A stretch of 64,000 nt of DNA from Actinoplanes utahensis (lineage in GTDB: Bacteria; Actinomycetota; Actinomycetes; Mycobacteriales; Micromonosporaceae). The stretch is from assembly GCF_016862455.1 (NCBI RefSeq), contig NZ_BOMZ01000037.1:62001-126000 (forward strand), given 5' to 3'. The stretch's first letter is position 1; every line of letters begins with the position of its first letter. A model generated the notes under the pieces. That model saw only the letters and a program-made list of their open reading frames with translations, made no database searches and had not been told where the DNA came from. Below are positions 42,140 to 51,777 of this stretch, in pieces. The position numbers and the translations under genes are program-made.

Positions 42140-42975
42140 CCGGCGGCCTTCTTCATCGCGGCCGCGTCCAGCCCGGCCAGCGGATCGGCGGTGACCTCGG
42201 CGTTGTGCGAGTGCGCCACGTGGTGCAGCCCGAACACCGCGTCCATGCCGGCGCGCATGCCCATCTGGTCCTCGCACAGGTTCACCGCCCGTTTGGCCAG
42301 GGCCAGGCCGAACGGCGGCATCGCGGCGATCCGCGCGGCCAGCGCGAGGGTCTCGGTCTCCAGCGCGGCGCGCGGTACGACCCGGTTGACCATGCCGATC
42401 TCGTACGCCCTCCGCGCCCCGAACCGGTCCCCGGTGAACAGCACCTCCCGCGCGAATCTCGGGCCCAGCATCCACGGGTGAGCGAAGTACTCCACCCCGG
42501 GAATCCCCATCCGCAGCACCGGATCGGCGAAGAACGCGTCCTCGGCGGCCACGATCAGGTCGCACACCCAGGCCAGCATCAGCCCGCCCGCCACGCACGC
42601 CCCCTGCACCATGGCGACCATCGGTTTGGGGATCTCCCGCCACCGCCGGCACATGCCCAGATAGACCTCCATCTCCCGGGCCAGCCGCCGGTCCGCGCCG
42701 TCCCGGGTGGTGTGGTCCCACCAGGTGACGGCGCGGCGGGGGAAGGACGTGTCGGCGTCGCGTTCCGGGGTGCCGATGTCGTGCCCGGCGGAGAAGTGCT
42801 CCCCGGCCCCGGCCAGCACGATCACCGCGGCCTCCGGGTCGTCGACGGCCCGGGTGAACGCGTCGTCGAGCGCGTACGTCATCGCCGAGTTCTGCGCGTT
42901 GCGGTAGCGCGGCCGGTTCATGGTGACCAGCGCGACCGGGCCCTCCCGCCGGTAGCGCACCACGTCGTCGCTCAT
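42136..42975 (-). CDS. Enoyl-CoA hydratase/isomerase family protein
   Basis: A 279-residue crotonase-fold protein. Oxyanion-hole motifs are HFSAGHDIG (residues about 60-70) and QGACVAGGLMLAWVCDLIVAAEDAFFADP (about 130-155). Residues 75-105 (RDADTSFPRRAVTWWDHTTRDGADRR) form a longer loop than in short crotonases. The product may be a hydratase in C/D-ring breakdown; the longer loop distinguishes it from the short EchA20-type ring hydrolase, so no symbol is given. ATG 42975 overlaps the fadD3 stop (ATGA) and its stop overlaps the next GTG. Confidence 0.87.
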   Translation of the reverse strand: MSDDVVRYRREGPVALVTMNRPRYRNAQNSAMTYALDDAFTRAVDDPEAAVIVLAGAGEHFSAGHDIGTPERDADTSFPRRAVTWWDHTTRDGADRRLAREMEVYLGMCRRWREIPKPMVAMVQGACVAGGLMLAWVCDLIVAAEDAFFADPVLRMGIPGVEYFAHPWMLGPRFAREVLFTGDRFGARRAYEIGMVNRVVPRAALETETLALAARIAAMPPFGLALAKRAVNLCEDQMGMRAGMDAVFGLHHVAHSHNAEVTADPLAGLDAAAMKKAAG

Positions 42976-44441
42976 GCGTTCTCCCGCAGCAGGTATTTGA
43001 GGACCTTGCCGCTCGCGTTGTGCGGCAGCCCGGCCCGGAACTCCACCGAGCGGGGGGCCTTGTAGCCGGCGAGACGCTCCCGGCAGTACCCGATCACCGC
43101 GTCGGCGGTCGGTGTCTCGCCGGGGCGGGGCACCACGAACGCCCGGCCGACCTCGCCGAGCCGCTGGTCCGGCACCCCCACCACCGCGACCTCGGCCACC
43201 CCGGGCAGTCCGGCGAGAACCCGTTCCACCTCGGCCGGGTAGACGTTGAAGCCGCCGCAGATGTACATGTCCTTGAGCCGGTCGGTGATCGTCAGATTCC
43301 CGGCGTGGTCGAGCCGCCCGACGTCGCCGGTGTGCAGCCACCCGTCCGGGTCGACCGCCTCCGCCGTGGACGCCGGGTCGTCGAGGTAGCCGAGCATCAG
43401 GTTGGGGCCGCGCAGCAGCACCTCACCGTCCTTCTCGGCGATCCGCACCTCGAACCCGGCCGCCGCCCGTCCGCAGGTGCCCGCGATCGTCGCGGTGTCG
43501 TCGCCGGGCCGGCACATCGTCGCGACCACGGCCTCGGTCAGTCCGTACGCCGTCAGCACCGTCGCGAACCCCAGCTCATCCCGGATCCGGTCGATCAGCG
43601 ACGGTGGCACCGTCGCCGCGCCGGTCACCGCCAGCCGCAGCGACGACAGGGAGCGCCCGGCCCGCCCCGGATGGTCCAGCAGCCCGATGTAGAGGGTCGG
43701 CGGGCCGGGCAGCACGGTGATCACCTCGTGGTCGATCAGGTCCAGCGTGCGCGGCACGTCGAACACCGCCTGCGGCACGATGGTCGCGCCGCTGACCAGG
43801 CACGCCAGGAGGCCGGCCTTCAGCCCGAAGCTGTGGAAGAACGGGTTGATCACCAGGTATCTGTCCCGGACGCCCAGGCCGCCGATCGACGCCCACGACC
43901 GGGCCACGCCCAGCGACTGCCGGTGCGCGCTCATGACGCCCTTGCTGCGCCCCGTCGTGCCGGAGGTGTAGAGGATGTCGCTCACGTCGTCCGGGCGCAC
44001 CTCGGGAAGGGGCTGCGCGGGGGAGGCCCGCTCCAGGAACGCGTCCCAGTGCGGCAGCGACACCACCAGCGGCGGCCGGGACGGCAGCGAGGCGAGCCGG
44101 TCGGTGCCGAGGAACGGGCCGGTCACGATCAGGCCCTTCGCGCCGCTGCGCGCCAGGATCTCACCGGCCTCGGCGCCGGTGGCCCGCATGCTGATCGGCA
44201 CCAGCGTCGCGCCCGCGCAGAACACGCCGAGCGCGGCGAGCACCCAGCGGGCCGTGTTCGGCGCCCACAGCGCGACCCGGTCGCCGGGCTCGACGCCGGC
44301 GGCGATCAGCGCGCGTGCCGCCGTGCGGGCCTCGTCGTGCAACGCGGCGAAATCGAGGCGGCGCACACCCGGATCGACGAGCGCGGGATCGGTGCCGAAC
44401 GCGCGCGCCGCGTGCGCCAGCGCCGCCGGGATGGTCTCCAT
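42972..44441 (-). CDS. fadD3: HIP-CoA synthetase FadD3
   Basis: A 489-residue ANL-superfamily ligase that forms the CoA ester of the C/D-ring propionate HIP. The ATP loop is YTSGTTGRSKGV, then GLTEAVVATM (A5), DGWLHTGDVG (A7), DRLKDMYICGGFNVYPAEVE (A8) and the A10 Lys in NASGKVLKYLL. ATG 44441 follows GGGAGG. The fadD3-fadE30-ipdF neighbourhood is that of the KstR2 regulon, and a perfect KstR2 box lies 37 bp upstream, which supports the symbol. Confidence 0.9.
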   Translation of the reverse strand: METIPAALAHAARAFGTDPALVDPGVRRLDFAALHDEARTAARALIAAGVEPGDRVALWAPNTARWVLAALGVFCAGATLVPISMRATGAEAGEILARSGAKGLIVTGPFLGTDRLASLPSRPPLVVSLPHWDAFLERASPAQPLPEVRPDDVSDILYTSGTTGRSKGVMSAHRQSLGVARSWASIGGLGVRDRYLVINPFFHSFGLKAGLLACLVSGATIVPQAVFDVPRTLDLIDHEVITVLPGPPTLYIGLLDHPGRAGRSLSSLRLAVTGAATVPPSLIDRIRDELGFATVLTAYGLTEAVVATMCRPGDDTATIAGTCGRAAAGFEVRIAEKDGEVLLRGPNLMLGYLDDPASTAEAVDPDGWLHTGDVGRLDHAGNLTITDRLKDMYICGGFNVYPAEVERVLAGLPGVAEVAVVGVPDQRLGEVGRAFVVPRPGETPTADAVIGYCRERLAGYKAPRSVEFRAGLPHNASGKVLKYLLRENA

Positions 44442-44473
44442 CCAGGCCTCCCTTTACCAGTCGGCCCGCCCTT

Positions 44474-44491
44474 ACCAAGCAAGTGCTTGGT
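44474..44491. promoter_or_regulatory. KstR2 box between fadD3 and fadE30
   Basis: AGCAAGTGCTTGGT (44478-44491) fits the KstR2 consensus AnCAAGnnCTTGnT at every fixed base. It is part of a larger 18-bp palindrome beginning ACCAAGCA at 44474. It lies 37 bp from fadD3 and 41 bp from fadE30. The kstR2 gene itself is not in the window. Confidence 0.88.
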
Positions 44492-44532
44492 CGCCTAAGG
44501 TGAGCGTACGCGTGAGCCGGGAGGTGGCGCCA

Positions 44533-45681
44533 GTGGACTCGGACGAGGCGTTCCGCATCGAGATCCGTGACTGGCTGGAGCGTCATGTCACCGACGACGT
44601 GCGCGGCGCCGGCGGCCCCGGCCGGGAGAGCGAGGCCTTCGAGCAGCGGCTCGCCTTCGCCCGGCGGCTCGCCGCCGGCGGCTGGACCACGCTCGCCTGG
44701 CCGGTGGCGCACGGTGGGCGGGGCGCGTCCCTGTCCCGGCAGGTGATCTTCCATGAGGAGTGCGCCCGGTCCGGCGCCCCCAGCCGGGTCGACCACATCG
44801 GCACCACCATGGTCGGTCCCACCCTGATCGACCACGGCAGCCCCGAGCAGCGCCGCCGGTTCCTGCCCGCCCTCGCCGCCGTGGACGAGCTGTGGTGCCA
44901 GGGCTACTCCGAGCCCGGCGCCGGCTCCGACCTGGCCGGCGTCACCACCCGGGCCCGCCTCGACGGCGACCGCTGGGTGATCACCGGGCAGAAGGTGTGG
45001 ACCTCCCTGGCGCACGTCGCCGACTGGTGTTTCGTGCTGGCCCGCACCGCGCCCGCCCCGCCCGGCGGCCCCCGCTCGGCCGGCCTGACCTACCTGCTGG
45101 TGCCGATGCGCCAGCCGGGCGTCACGGTCCGCCCGATCCGGCAGCTCACCGGCGACAGCGAGTTCAACGAGGTGTTCCTCGACGACGCGGTCACCGAGGC
45201 CGGGCTGGTCGTCGGCGAGCCGGGGCGGGGCTGGCGGGTCGCGATGGCCACCCTGGCGTACGAGCGCGGCGCCGCCACCGTCGGCCAGCAGATCGGCTTC
45301 CAGCGCGACCTGGACGACCTGCTCGCGGTGGCCCGGCGGACCGGGGCGGCGGGCGACCCGGCGCTGCGGGACCGGCTGACCCGCGCGTGGGTGGACCTGT
45401 CCGTGCTGCGCGCGCACACGCTGCGGGTGCTGCGGGCCGACCCGCCGCCGCCGATGTCCTCCTCGGTGATCAAGCTGCTCTGGACCCGCTGGCGGCAGGG
45501 CCTCGGCGAGCTGGCCATGGACGTGCTGGCCGCCGGCGACGCCGGGCCGGAGGCCACCGGGCGCTGGCAGCGGTACTTCCTGTTCAGCCGGGCCGACACC
45601 ATCTACGGCGGATCCGACGAGATCCAGCGCGGCATCATCGCCGAACGCGTCCTCGGGCTGCCCCGGCAGGCCCGCGGATGA
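44533..45681 (+). CDS. fadE30: Acyl-CoA dehydrogenase FadE30
   Basis: A 382-residue acyl-CoA dehydrogenase of normal size. Motifs: AWPVAHGGRGASLSRQVIF, YSEPGAGSDLAGVTTRA, GQKVWTSLAHVADWCFVLART, ADTIYGGSDEIQRGIIAERVLGLPRQ. In mycobacteria FadE30 dehydrogenates 5-OH-HIP-CoA after FadD3. GTG 44533 is chosen because GGGAGG lies 8 bp upstream; GTG 44512 is in frame but without one. It is divergent from fadD3 across the KstR2 box, and its stop overlaps the ATG of the SDR gene. Confidence 0.9.
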   Translation: MDSDEAFRIEIRDWLERHVTDDVRGAGGPGRESEAFEQRLAFARRLAAGGWTTLAWPVAHGGRGASLSRQVIFHEECARSGAPSRVDHIGTTMVGPTLIDHGSPEQRRRFLPALAAVDELWCQGYSEPGAGSDLAGVTTRARLDGDRWVITGQKVWTSLAHVADWCFVLARTAPAPPGGPRSAGLTYLLVPMRQPGVTVRPIRQLTGDSEFNEVFLDDAVTEAGLVVGEPGRGWRVAMATLAYERGAATVGQQIGFQRDLDDLLAVARRTGAAGDPALRDRLTRAWVDLSVLRAHTLRVLRADPPPPMSSSVIKLLWTRWRQGLGELAMDVLAAGDAGPEATGRWQRYFLFSRADTIYGGSDEIQRGIIAERVLGLPRQARG

Positions 45682-46448
45682 CCGGGCCGCCGGGCCGCGG
45701 GCTGCTCACCGGCAAGGTGGTCGTGGTGACGGCGGCGGCCGGCACCGGCATCGGCTCGGCGGTGGCCCGGCGCTGCCTCGACGAGGGCGCCCGCGTCGTG
45801 CTCGGCGACCGCCACGAGCGCCGCCTCGGCGAGGCCCGGGACGGGCTCTCCGGCGCGCATCCGGGCCGGGTCTGGGCGATCCCGTCCGACGTCACCGACG
45901 AGGACTCGGTGCAGCGGCTGATCAGCGGCGCCGTCTCCCGGTACGGGCGGCTCGACGTCCTGGTCAACAACGCCGGGCTGGGTGGCGACCGGCCGGTCAC
46001 CGAGATGTCCGACGCGGAGTGGGACCTGGTCCTGGATGTCACCCTGACCGGCACGTTCCGCTGCACCCGGGCCGCGCTGCGGCAGATGATCGCGCAAGGC
46101 GGGGGCGGGGCGATCGTCAACAACGCCTCGGTGCTGGGCTGGCGGGCGCAGGCCGGGCAGGCCCACTACGCGGCGGCGAAGGCCGGGGTGATGGCGTTCA
46201 CCCGGTGCACCGCCCTGGACGTGGCCGCCCACGGCATCCGGGTCAACGCGGTCGCGCCCAGCCTGGCCGCCCACCCGTTCCTGGCCAAGGTGATCAGCGA
46301 GGCGGAGCTGGAGGTGCTGGCCGGGCGGGAGGCGTTCGGCCGGGCCGCGCAGCCGTGGGAGGTGGCGACCGTGGTGGCGTTCCTCGCCAGCGAGTACGCC
46401 GCCTATCTGACCGGCGAGGTCATCTCGGTGAGCAGCCAGCATCCCTGA
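45678..46448 (+). CDS. ipdF: Short-chain dehydrogenase IpdF
   Basis: A 256-residue SDR. The NAD-binding motif is VVVVTAAAGTGIGSAVA, then DVLVNNAGLGG, IVNNASVLGW (catalytic Ser) and HYAAAKAGV (Tyr and Lys). Mycobacterial IpdF oxidises the 5-hydroxyl of the HIP-CoA intermediate and is encoded beside fadE30 and fadD3, as here; the symbol rests mainly on this neighbourhood. ATG 45678 overlaps the fadE30 stop (ATGA). The 67 bp to the next gene hold a KstR box. Confidence 0.85.
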   Translation: MTGPPGRGLLTGKVVVVTAAAGTGIGSAVARRCLDEGARVVLGDRHERRLGEARDGLSGAHPGRVWAIPSDVTDEDSVQRLISGAVSRYGRLDVLVNNAGLGGDRPVTEMSDAEWDLVLDVTLTGTFRCTRAALRQMIAQGGGGAIVNNASVLGWRAQAGQAHYAAAKAGVMAFTRCTALDVAAHGIRVNAVAPSLAAHPFLAKVISEAELEVLAGREAFGRAAQPWEVATVVAFLASEYAAYLTGEVISVSSQHP

Positions 46449-46485
46449 CTCCGGGGGTTTCCATCGATGTTACGGCGCAGTAGAT

Positions 46486-46499
46486 TGAAACGCGTTCTA
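46486..46499 (+). promoter_or_regulatory. KstR box before the DUF3068 gene
   Basis: TGAAACGCGTTCTA fits TNNAACNNGTTNNA, 16 bp before ATG 46516. GGAGG at 46506-46510 lies between, so this message has a short normal leader. Confidence 0.85.
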
Positions 46500-46515
46500 C
46501 TTTTTGGAGGACGCG

Positions 46516-47532
46516 ATGAGGCGGATCACCGGCGCGATACTGTTCGGTCTCGGCATACTCTGCCTGCTCTTCGCGATGGCCCTGACCTGGATCATCGTGC
46601 CCTCCCAGCGGAAGGTCCCGCTCGACCTGGTGCCGCCGGACGTGGTCGTCGAGGCCGCGAACGCCTCCTTCGTGCAGATCCAGACGAACGCGCAGGGCGC
46701 GCCGCAGGCCGTGGTGGCGACCGCCGGTCTCAGCTCGACCACCGGCATCAAACCCGACTTCGACGCCGCCGCCGAGCTCGACGGCGACACCCTGGTCTGG
46801 AACGTGTACCACTCCACCAACCGGACCGACACCGGCGACATGATCAACAGTGCGGAGAGCCGGGTCGCCCTGGACCGGGTCAGCGGCGAGGCCGTACCGT
46901 GGGCCGGGCAGTGCCACACCGAGACGACCGCGCCGTGCACCCCCGGCGACATCGCCTTCGCCGGCCAGCTCTACCTCTTCCCGTTCGGCACCGAGAAGCG
47001 CACCTACCAGTACTGGGACTCCGCCCTGCGCCGCGCCCTGCCGATCCAGTACCAGGCCGAGGAGGAGTTCAACGGCCTGCCGGCGTACCGGTTCCAGCAG
47101 CAGGTCCCCGAGCAGCAGGCCGAGATGGACGAACAGTCCCTCGCCGGGCTGCTCGCCTTCCTGGCGCCCGGCGCGTCCAGCGGAGCGGTCTCCTACCGGG
47201 CCACCCGCACCCTGTGGGTCGAGCCGATGACCGGCGCCATCATCGGGTACCGCGAGCAGCAGCACCGCGAGCTGGTGCCGGTGGTCGGCGAGCGGGTGGT
47301 CATCTTCGACGCCGACCTGCAGTACGACCAGCGCACCCTGGAGGCCGTCGGCGACCAGGCCGCGAACGGGCGCGACCAGCTGCGGATGCTCGGCATGTAC
47401 GTGCCGATCGGCCTCGCCGTGCTCGGCCTCGTCCTGATCGCCCTCGGGGTGTGGCTGTCCGGCGTCCCCGGCCCGCGCGGCGGCCACCGGGCGCCCGAGG
47501 TGACCCGGCCTCAGCCGACCCCGGTGCCCTGA
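46516..47532 (+). CDS. DUF3068 (PorA-like) membrane protein under a KstR box
   Basis: A 338-residue protein with one N-terminal membrane helix (about residues 5-27, ITGAILFGLGILCLLFAMALTWIIV), a large extracytoplasmic domain and a C-terminal helix (about 297-320, MYVPIGLAVLGLVLIALGVWL). This is the DUF3068 layout. Conserved-looking parts are NVYHSTNRTDTGDMINSAESRVALDRVSGE, GQLYLFPFGTEKRTYQYWD and ATRTLWVEPMTGAIIGYREQQ. The family occurs in mycobacteria with unknown function. ATG 46516 has a good GGAGG. The KstR box makes a role in steroid uptake or envelope adaptation likely, but that is inference. Confidence 0.85.
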   Translation: MRRITGAILFGLGILCLLFAMALTWIIVPSQRKVPLDLVPPDVVVEAANASFVQIQTNAQGAPQAVVATAGLSSTTGIKPDFDAAAELDGDTLVWNVYHSTNRTDTGDMINSAESRVALDRVSGEAVPWAGQCHTETTAPCTPGDIAFAGQLYLFPFGTEKRTYQYWDSALRRALPIQYQAEEEFNGLPAYRFQQQVPEQQAEMDEQSLAGLLAFLAPGASSGAVSYRATRTLWVEPMTGAIIGYREQQHRELVPVVGERVVIFDADLQYDQRTLEAVGDQAANGRDQLRMLGMYVPIGLAVLGLVLIALGVWLSGVPGPRGGHRAPEVTRPQPTPVP

Positions 47533-48413
47533 GCGACCGACGCGCGCAACACGTCGCGCAGCGCCAGCGCGGCAGGCAACGGGGTGGCCGGCAGCGCCAC
47601 GTGGATGGTCCGGCGCAGAGCCGGATCGTCCACCCGGCGCAGCACCAGGTCGCCCGGCACGGCCCAGGCCGCCAGCGAGGGCACCAGGGCCACGCCGAGA
47701 CCGGCGGCCACGTACCCGAACTTGCCGGTCCACTCGGCGATCCGGATGATCCGGCGCGGGCGGAACCCGGCCCGCGCGCAGGCGTCGGCAAGCGCCGTCG
47801 CCCGGTCGTCGTACGCGTTCTGCACCCACGGCTCGTCCCGCAGCTCGTCCAGCCCGATCGCCTCGGATCCGGCCAGCCGATGCCGCCGGGGCAGCGCCAC
47901 CAGCAGCTCGTCCTCGCACAGCACGGTCGTGGTGACACCGTCGGCCGGCGCCAGCCCGTACGGATAGTCGCTGACCACCGCCAGATCCAGGGTGCCGTCC
48001 GCGAGCCGGTCCATCAGCGTGGCGGTCGGCCCCTCCAGCGCGACCACGTCCACATCCGGCCGGACCCCGTGGAAGGCCCGTAACGCGGACGGCATCAGCG
48101 CGATGTTCGCGGTGCCGAACGCGCCGGCGTGCAGCAGCCCGCCCTGCCCGGTGTGCAGGATCGCCAGCTCACGCCCGGCCCGGGCCAGCCGGTCCAGGAC
48201 CTCGGTGGCGGTGCGGTGCAGCGCCCGGCCGGCCGGATTGAGCCGCACGCCGCGGGGGAGCCGTTCGAACAGCGGGCCGCCGGCCTGCTGCTCCAGGGAG
48301 GCGATCCGGCGGGACACCGCGGACTGGGTGTAGTTGAGCGTGTCGGCGGCCCGGGTGAAGGAACCGGCCTCGGCGACGGCCACGAGCAGTCGCAGCCCAG
48401 CGATGTCGAACAA
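47511..48413 (-). CDS. LysR-family transcriptional regulator
   Basis: A 300-residue LysR-type regulator. The helix-turn-helix is at residues 1-60 (LRLLVAVAEAGSFTRAADTLNYTQSAVSRRIASLEQQAG), and the effector domain shows HAGAFGTANIALMPSALRAF, DLAVVSDYPYG and GKFGYVAAGLGVALVPSLAAW. The start is TTG 48413 with GGGGGAA upstream. Its 3' end overlaps the DUF3068 gene by 22 bp. LysR proteins usually act on a divergent neighbour, here a small membrane protein gene. The effector is unknown. Confidence 0.9.
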   Translation of the reverse strand: MFDIAGLRLLVAVAEAGSFTRAADTLNYTQSAVSRRIASLEQQAGGPLFERLPRGVRLNPAGRALHRTATEVLDRLARAGRELAILHTGQGGLLHAGAFGTANIALMPSALRAFHGVRPDVDVVALEGPTATLMDRLADGTLDLAVVSDYPYGLAPADGVTTTVLCEDELLVALPRRHRLAGSEAIGLDELRDEPWVQNAYDDRATALADACARAGFRPRRIIRIAEWTGKFGYVAAGLGVALVPSLAAWAVPGDLVLRRVDDPALRRTIHVALPATPLPAALALRDVLRASVAQGTGVG

Positions 48414-48551
48414 GGTGTCAGTTCCCCCGCAGCATTCCGGAAAAGCATCGATCCTATGCGATCTCGTCGCTGGTCGGATACCTCACGCAGCCATAACGTC
48501 ATCTTCGCGGCCGCTCCGATGTGGAATCCTCGATGGAAAGGCGACACCGAC

Positions 48552-49016
48552 ATGGATCTGGGGAGAAGACTCGGGGACTACGCGGCCGGAGGCGTGACGG
48601 GCGTGACGATCCAGTTGCTGCGCCGGATCGTCCTGCTGTTCTTCATCATCGTGCTCATCGGGACCGTCGCGGAGCCGGGCGCCGGACCGTCCCCGGCGCT
48701 GGCCTGGCTGATCACCCTCGTCTCCATCGCCTACGGGGCCCGGATCGCCTGGCACCGGCTGACGCCCCGGCAGGGGATCCGGCGGTACTACCTGCACGAG
48801 GGCGGCCTGATCGAGACCGGGCTGCTCGGCCATCCGCAGGACACGATCACCTGGGCTGACGTGATCAGCGTGCGGGAGATGGGCATGACCGACAGTTTCA
48901 CCCGGCTCGAGCTCCACCGGCACGGGGCGGCGCCGTTCGCGGTCATCACCCTGGGACGCCGGCGCGAGCTCCAGGACGCGGTGCTGCGCCGGCTGAGCGG
49001 ACGACCCGCGAGCTAG
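48552..49016 (+). CDS. Small membrane protein with PH-like domain
   Basis: A 154-residue protein with two membrane helices (about residues 22-45, LLRRIVLLFFIIVLIGTVAE, and 52-70) followed by a small beta-rich domain: RRYYLHEGGLIETGLLGHPQDTITWADVISVREM, then FTRLELHRHGAAPFAVITLGRRRELQDAVLRRL. The latter has the strand order and closing helix of bacterial PH/YdbS-like domains. ATG 48552 has only a weak ribosome-binding site. It is divergent from the LysR gene. Function is unknown. Confidence 0.65.
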   Translation: MDLGRRLGDYAAGGVTGVTIQLLRRIVLLFFIIVLIGTVAEPGAGPSPALAWLITLVSIAYGARIAWHRLTPRQGIRRYYLHEGGLIETGLLGHPQDTITWADVISVREMGMTDSFTRLELHRHGAAPFAVITLGRRRELQDAVLRRLSGRPAS

Positions 49017-49180
49017 CGCGAACCGTAGAAGTTCGGCGGGACCAGCGGATCGTTCTCGGCGGTGTTCGACGCCACCTCGCTGGCGCTGGGATTGAGCGCC
49101 GCCATCACCGCGGTGACACCGATCGCGGCGAGCACCGCCGCGACCACGGCGCTCAGCAGCAGAAACCTGAACGGAACCAT
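49013..49180 (-). CDS. DUF2613-like small membrane protein
   Basis: A 55-residue protein with one membrane helix (about residues 5-30, RFLLLSAVVAAVLAAIGVTAVMAAL) and a short tail NPSASEVASNTAENDPLVPPNFYGSR. The ending in Y-G-x-R and the size fit the DUF2613 family of actinomycetes. ATG 49180 has a strong GAGGAGG. It begins 11 bp after fadA5 in the same direction and is probably in the fadA5 transcript. It overlaps the convergent membrane gene by 4 bp. Confidence 0.7.
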   Translation of the reverse strand: MVPFRFLLLSAVVAAVLAAIGVTAVMAALNPSASEVASNTAENDPLVPPNFYGSR

Positions 49181-49191
49181 GGTTTCCTCCT

Positions 49192-50307
<1,116 letters not shown>

Positions 50308-50308
50308 C

Positions 50309-50322
50309 TAGAACCTGTTCTC
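50309..50322. promoter_or_regulatory. Near-match KstR box by fadA5
   Basis: TAGAACCTGTTCTC fits TNNAACNNGTTNNA except for the last base (C for A). It is 13 bp upstream of the fadA5 GTG. Confidence 0.7.
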
Positions 50323-50364
50323 GATAGAAGCTACCAAATGTATCCAGCACCGTGTTTGAATCGG

Positions 50365-50378
50365 TAGAACTTGTTGCT
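50365..50378. promoter_or_regulatory. Near-match KstR box by cyp125
   Basis: TAGAACTTGTTGCT keeps the AAC-N2-GTT core but ends in T instead of A. It lies 12 bp upstream of the cyp125 GTG, just before AGGAGGA. Confidence 0.6.
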
Positions 50379-50390
50379 GTAGGAGGAGCC

Positions 50391-51614
50391 GTGGCCGAGC
50401 CGCGCACCCGCATCGATCCCACCGATCCGGACATCTACCTGCACGGCATCCCACACGCCGAGTTCGCCGAGATGCGCCGCGACGAACCGGTCCGCTGGAT
50501 CCCGCAGGTCCGCGGCAGCGCCGGATTCGACGACGACGGCTACTGGGCGGTCACCCGGCATGCCGACGTGATGGCGGTGTCCCGCGACAGCGACACCTAT
50601 TCCAGCCGGGAGAACACGGCGATCGCCCGGTTCCAGCCGGACATGACCCGCGACCGGATCGAGATGCAGCAGGCCGTCCTGCTCAACATGGATCCGCCGC
50701 AGCACACCAAACAGCGGGCCGTCGTCTCCCGCGGTTTCACCCCGCGCGCGGTGAACAATCTGCGCGCCGCGCTCCGGTCCCGCGCCGAGCGCATCGTCGC
50801 CTCCCTGTCGGAGGCGGAGACCGGCGACTTCGTCACCGACGTCGCCTGCGAACTGCCGTTGCAGGCCATCGCCGAACTGCTCGGCGTCCCTCAGGAGGAC
50901 CGGCGCAACGTCTTCGAATGGTCCAACTCGATGATCGGATACGACGACCCGGAGTTCCGCGGCGCCGACCCGATGGAATCCGCCATGGGCCTGCTCGGCT
51001 ACGCCATGCAGATGGCCGACGAGCGCCGGACCTGCCCGCGCGACGACATCGTCACCACCCTGGTCAACGCCGAGATCGACGGCGAGCACCTGTCCGTCGA
51101 CGAGTTCGGCTTCTTCGTGCTGATGCTGGCCGTCGCCGGCAACGAGACCACCCGCAACGCCATCTCGCACGGCATGCTCGGCCTGCTCGACAACCCCGGC
51201 CAGTGGGAGCTGTACCGGGCCACCCGCCCGCGCACCGCCGTCGACGAGTTCGTCCGCTGGGGCAGCCCGATCAACGTCTTCCAGCGCACCGCCCTGCACG
51301 ACACGGTGCTCTCCGGCGTACCCATCCGCAAAGGCCAGCGGGTCGCGATGTTCTACGGCTCGGCCAACTACGACGAGGACGTCTTCACCGACCCGCACAC
51401 CTTCGACATCACCCGCAGCCCCAACCCGCACCTCGGTTTCGGCGGCAGCGGCGCGCATTTCTGCCTCGGCGCCAACCTGGCCCGCCTCGAGATCGACCTC
51501 ATCTTCAACGCCGTCGCCGACCACATGCCGGACATCACCCTGGCCGGTCCCGCCCAGCGTCTGCGTTCCGGCTGGATCAACGGCATAAAACACCTGCCGG
51601 TCAAATACCACTGA
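50391..51614 (+). CDS. cyp125: Cytochrome P450 CYP125 (steroid C26 hydroxylase)
   Basis: A 407-residue P450 that oxidises the C26 methyl of cholesterol or cholestenone to start side-chain degradation. It follows CYP125 motif by motif: MLNMD-type LLNMDPPQHTKQRAVVSRGFTPRAV, ELPLQAIAELLGVPQEDR, DEFGFFVLMLAVAGNETTRN (I helix, about residue 248), FQRTALHDTVLSGV, and haem-binding GFGGSGAHFCLGANLAR with the Cys ligand near residue 359. GTG 50391 is chosen by the strong AGGAGGA; the frame is open further upstream without reason. No redox partner gene is adjacent. Confidence 0.94.
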   Translation: MAEPRTRIDPTDPDIYLHGIPHAEFAEMRRDEPVRWIPQVRGSAGFDDDGYWAVTRHADVMAVSRDSDTYSSRENTAIARFQPDMTRDRIEMQQAVLLNMDPPQHTKQRAVVSRGFTPRAVNNLRAALRSRAERIVASLSEAETGDFVTDVACELPLQAIAELLGVPQEDRRNVFEWSNSMIGYDDPEFRGADPMESAMGLLGYAMQMADERRTCPRDDIVTTLVNAEIDGEHLSVDEFGFFVLMLAVAGNETTRNAISHGMLGLLDNPGQWELYRATRPRTAVDEFVRWGSPINVFQRTALHDTVLSGVPIRKGQRVAMFYGSANYDEDVFTDPHTFDITRSPNPHLGFGGSGAHFCLGANLARLEIDLIFNAVADHMPDITLAGPAQRLRSGWINGIKHLPVKYH

Positions 51615-51777
51615 TCTCGTACGGGCCACACCCGGCCAGAAGCGACCACGCGCCCCCGAGAGTCCCCGCGAGGTCCGCGGTGGTCCGGACCGAAACGCGG
51701 CCACCGGGCCGAGGCGCCGCTCCAGGCCACCGGCCGGCAGGGACCGCGGGGTGACGTGTGGTGCGGTTCGGCGGCAG

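Noticed and set aside
43020..44498. A 492-codon plus-strand frame opposite fadD3, and similar ones opposite the FadE and thiolase genes
   Set aside because: Arg/Pro/His-rich translations with no motifs, fully explained as shadows of fadD3, the enoyl-CoA hydratase and fadA5.
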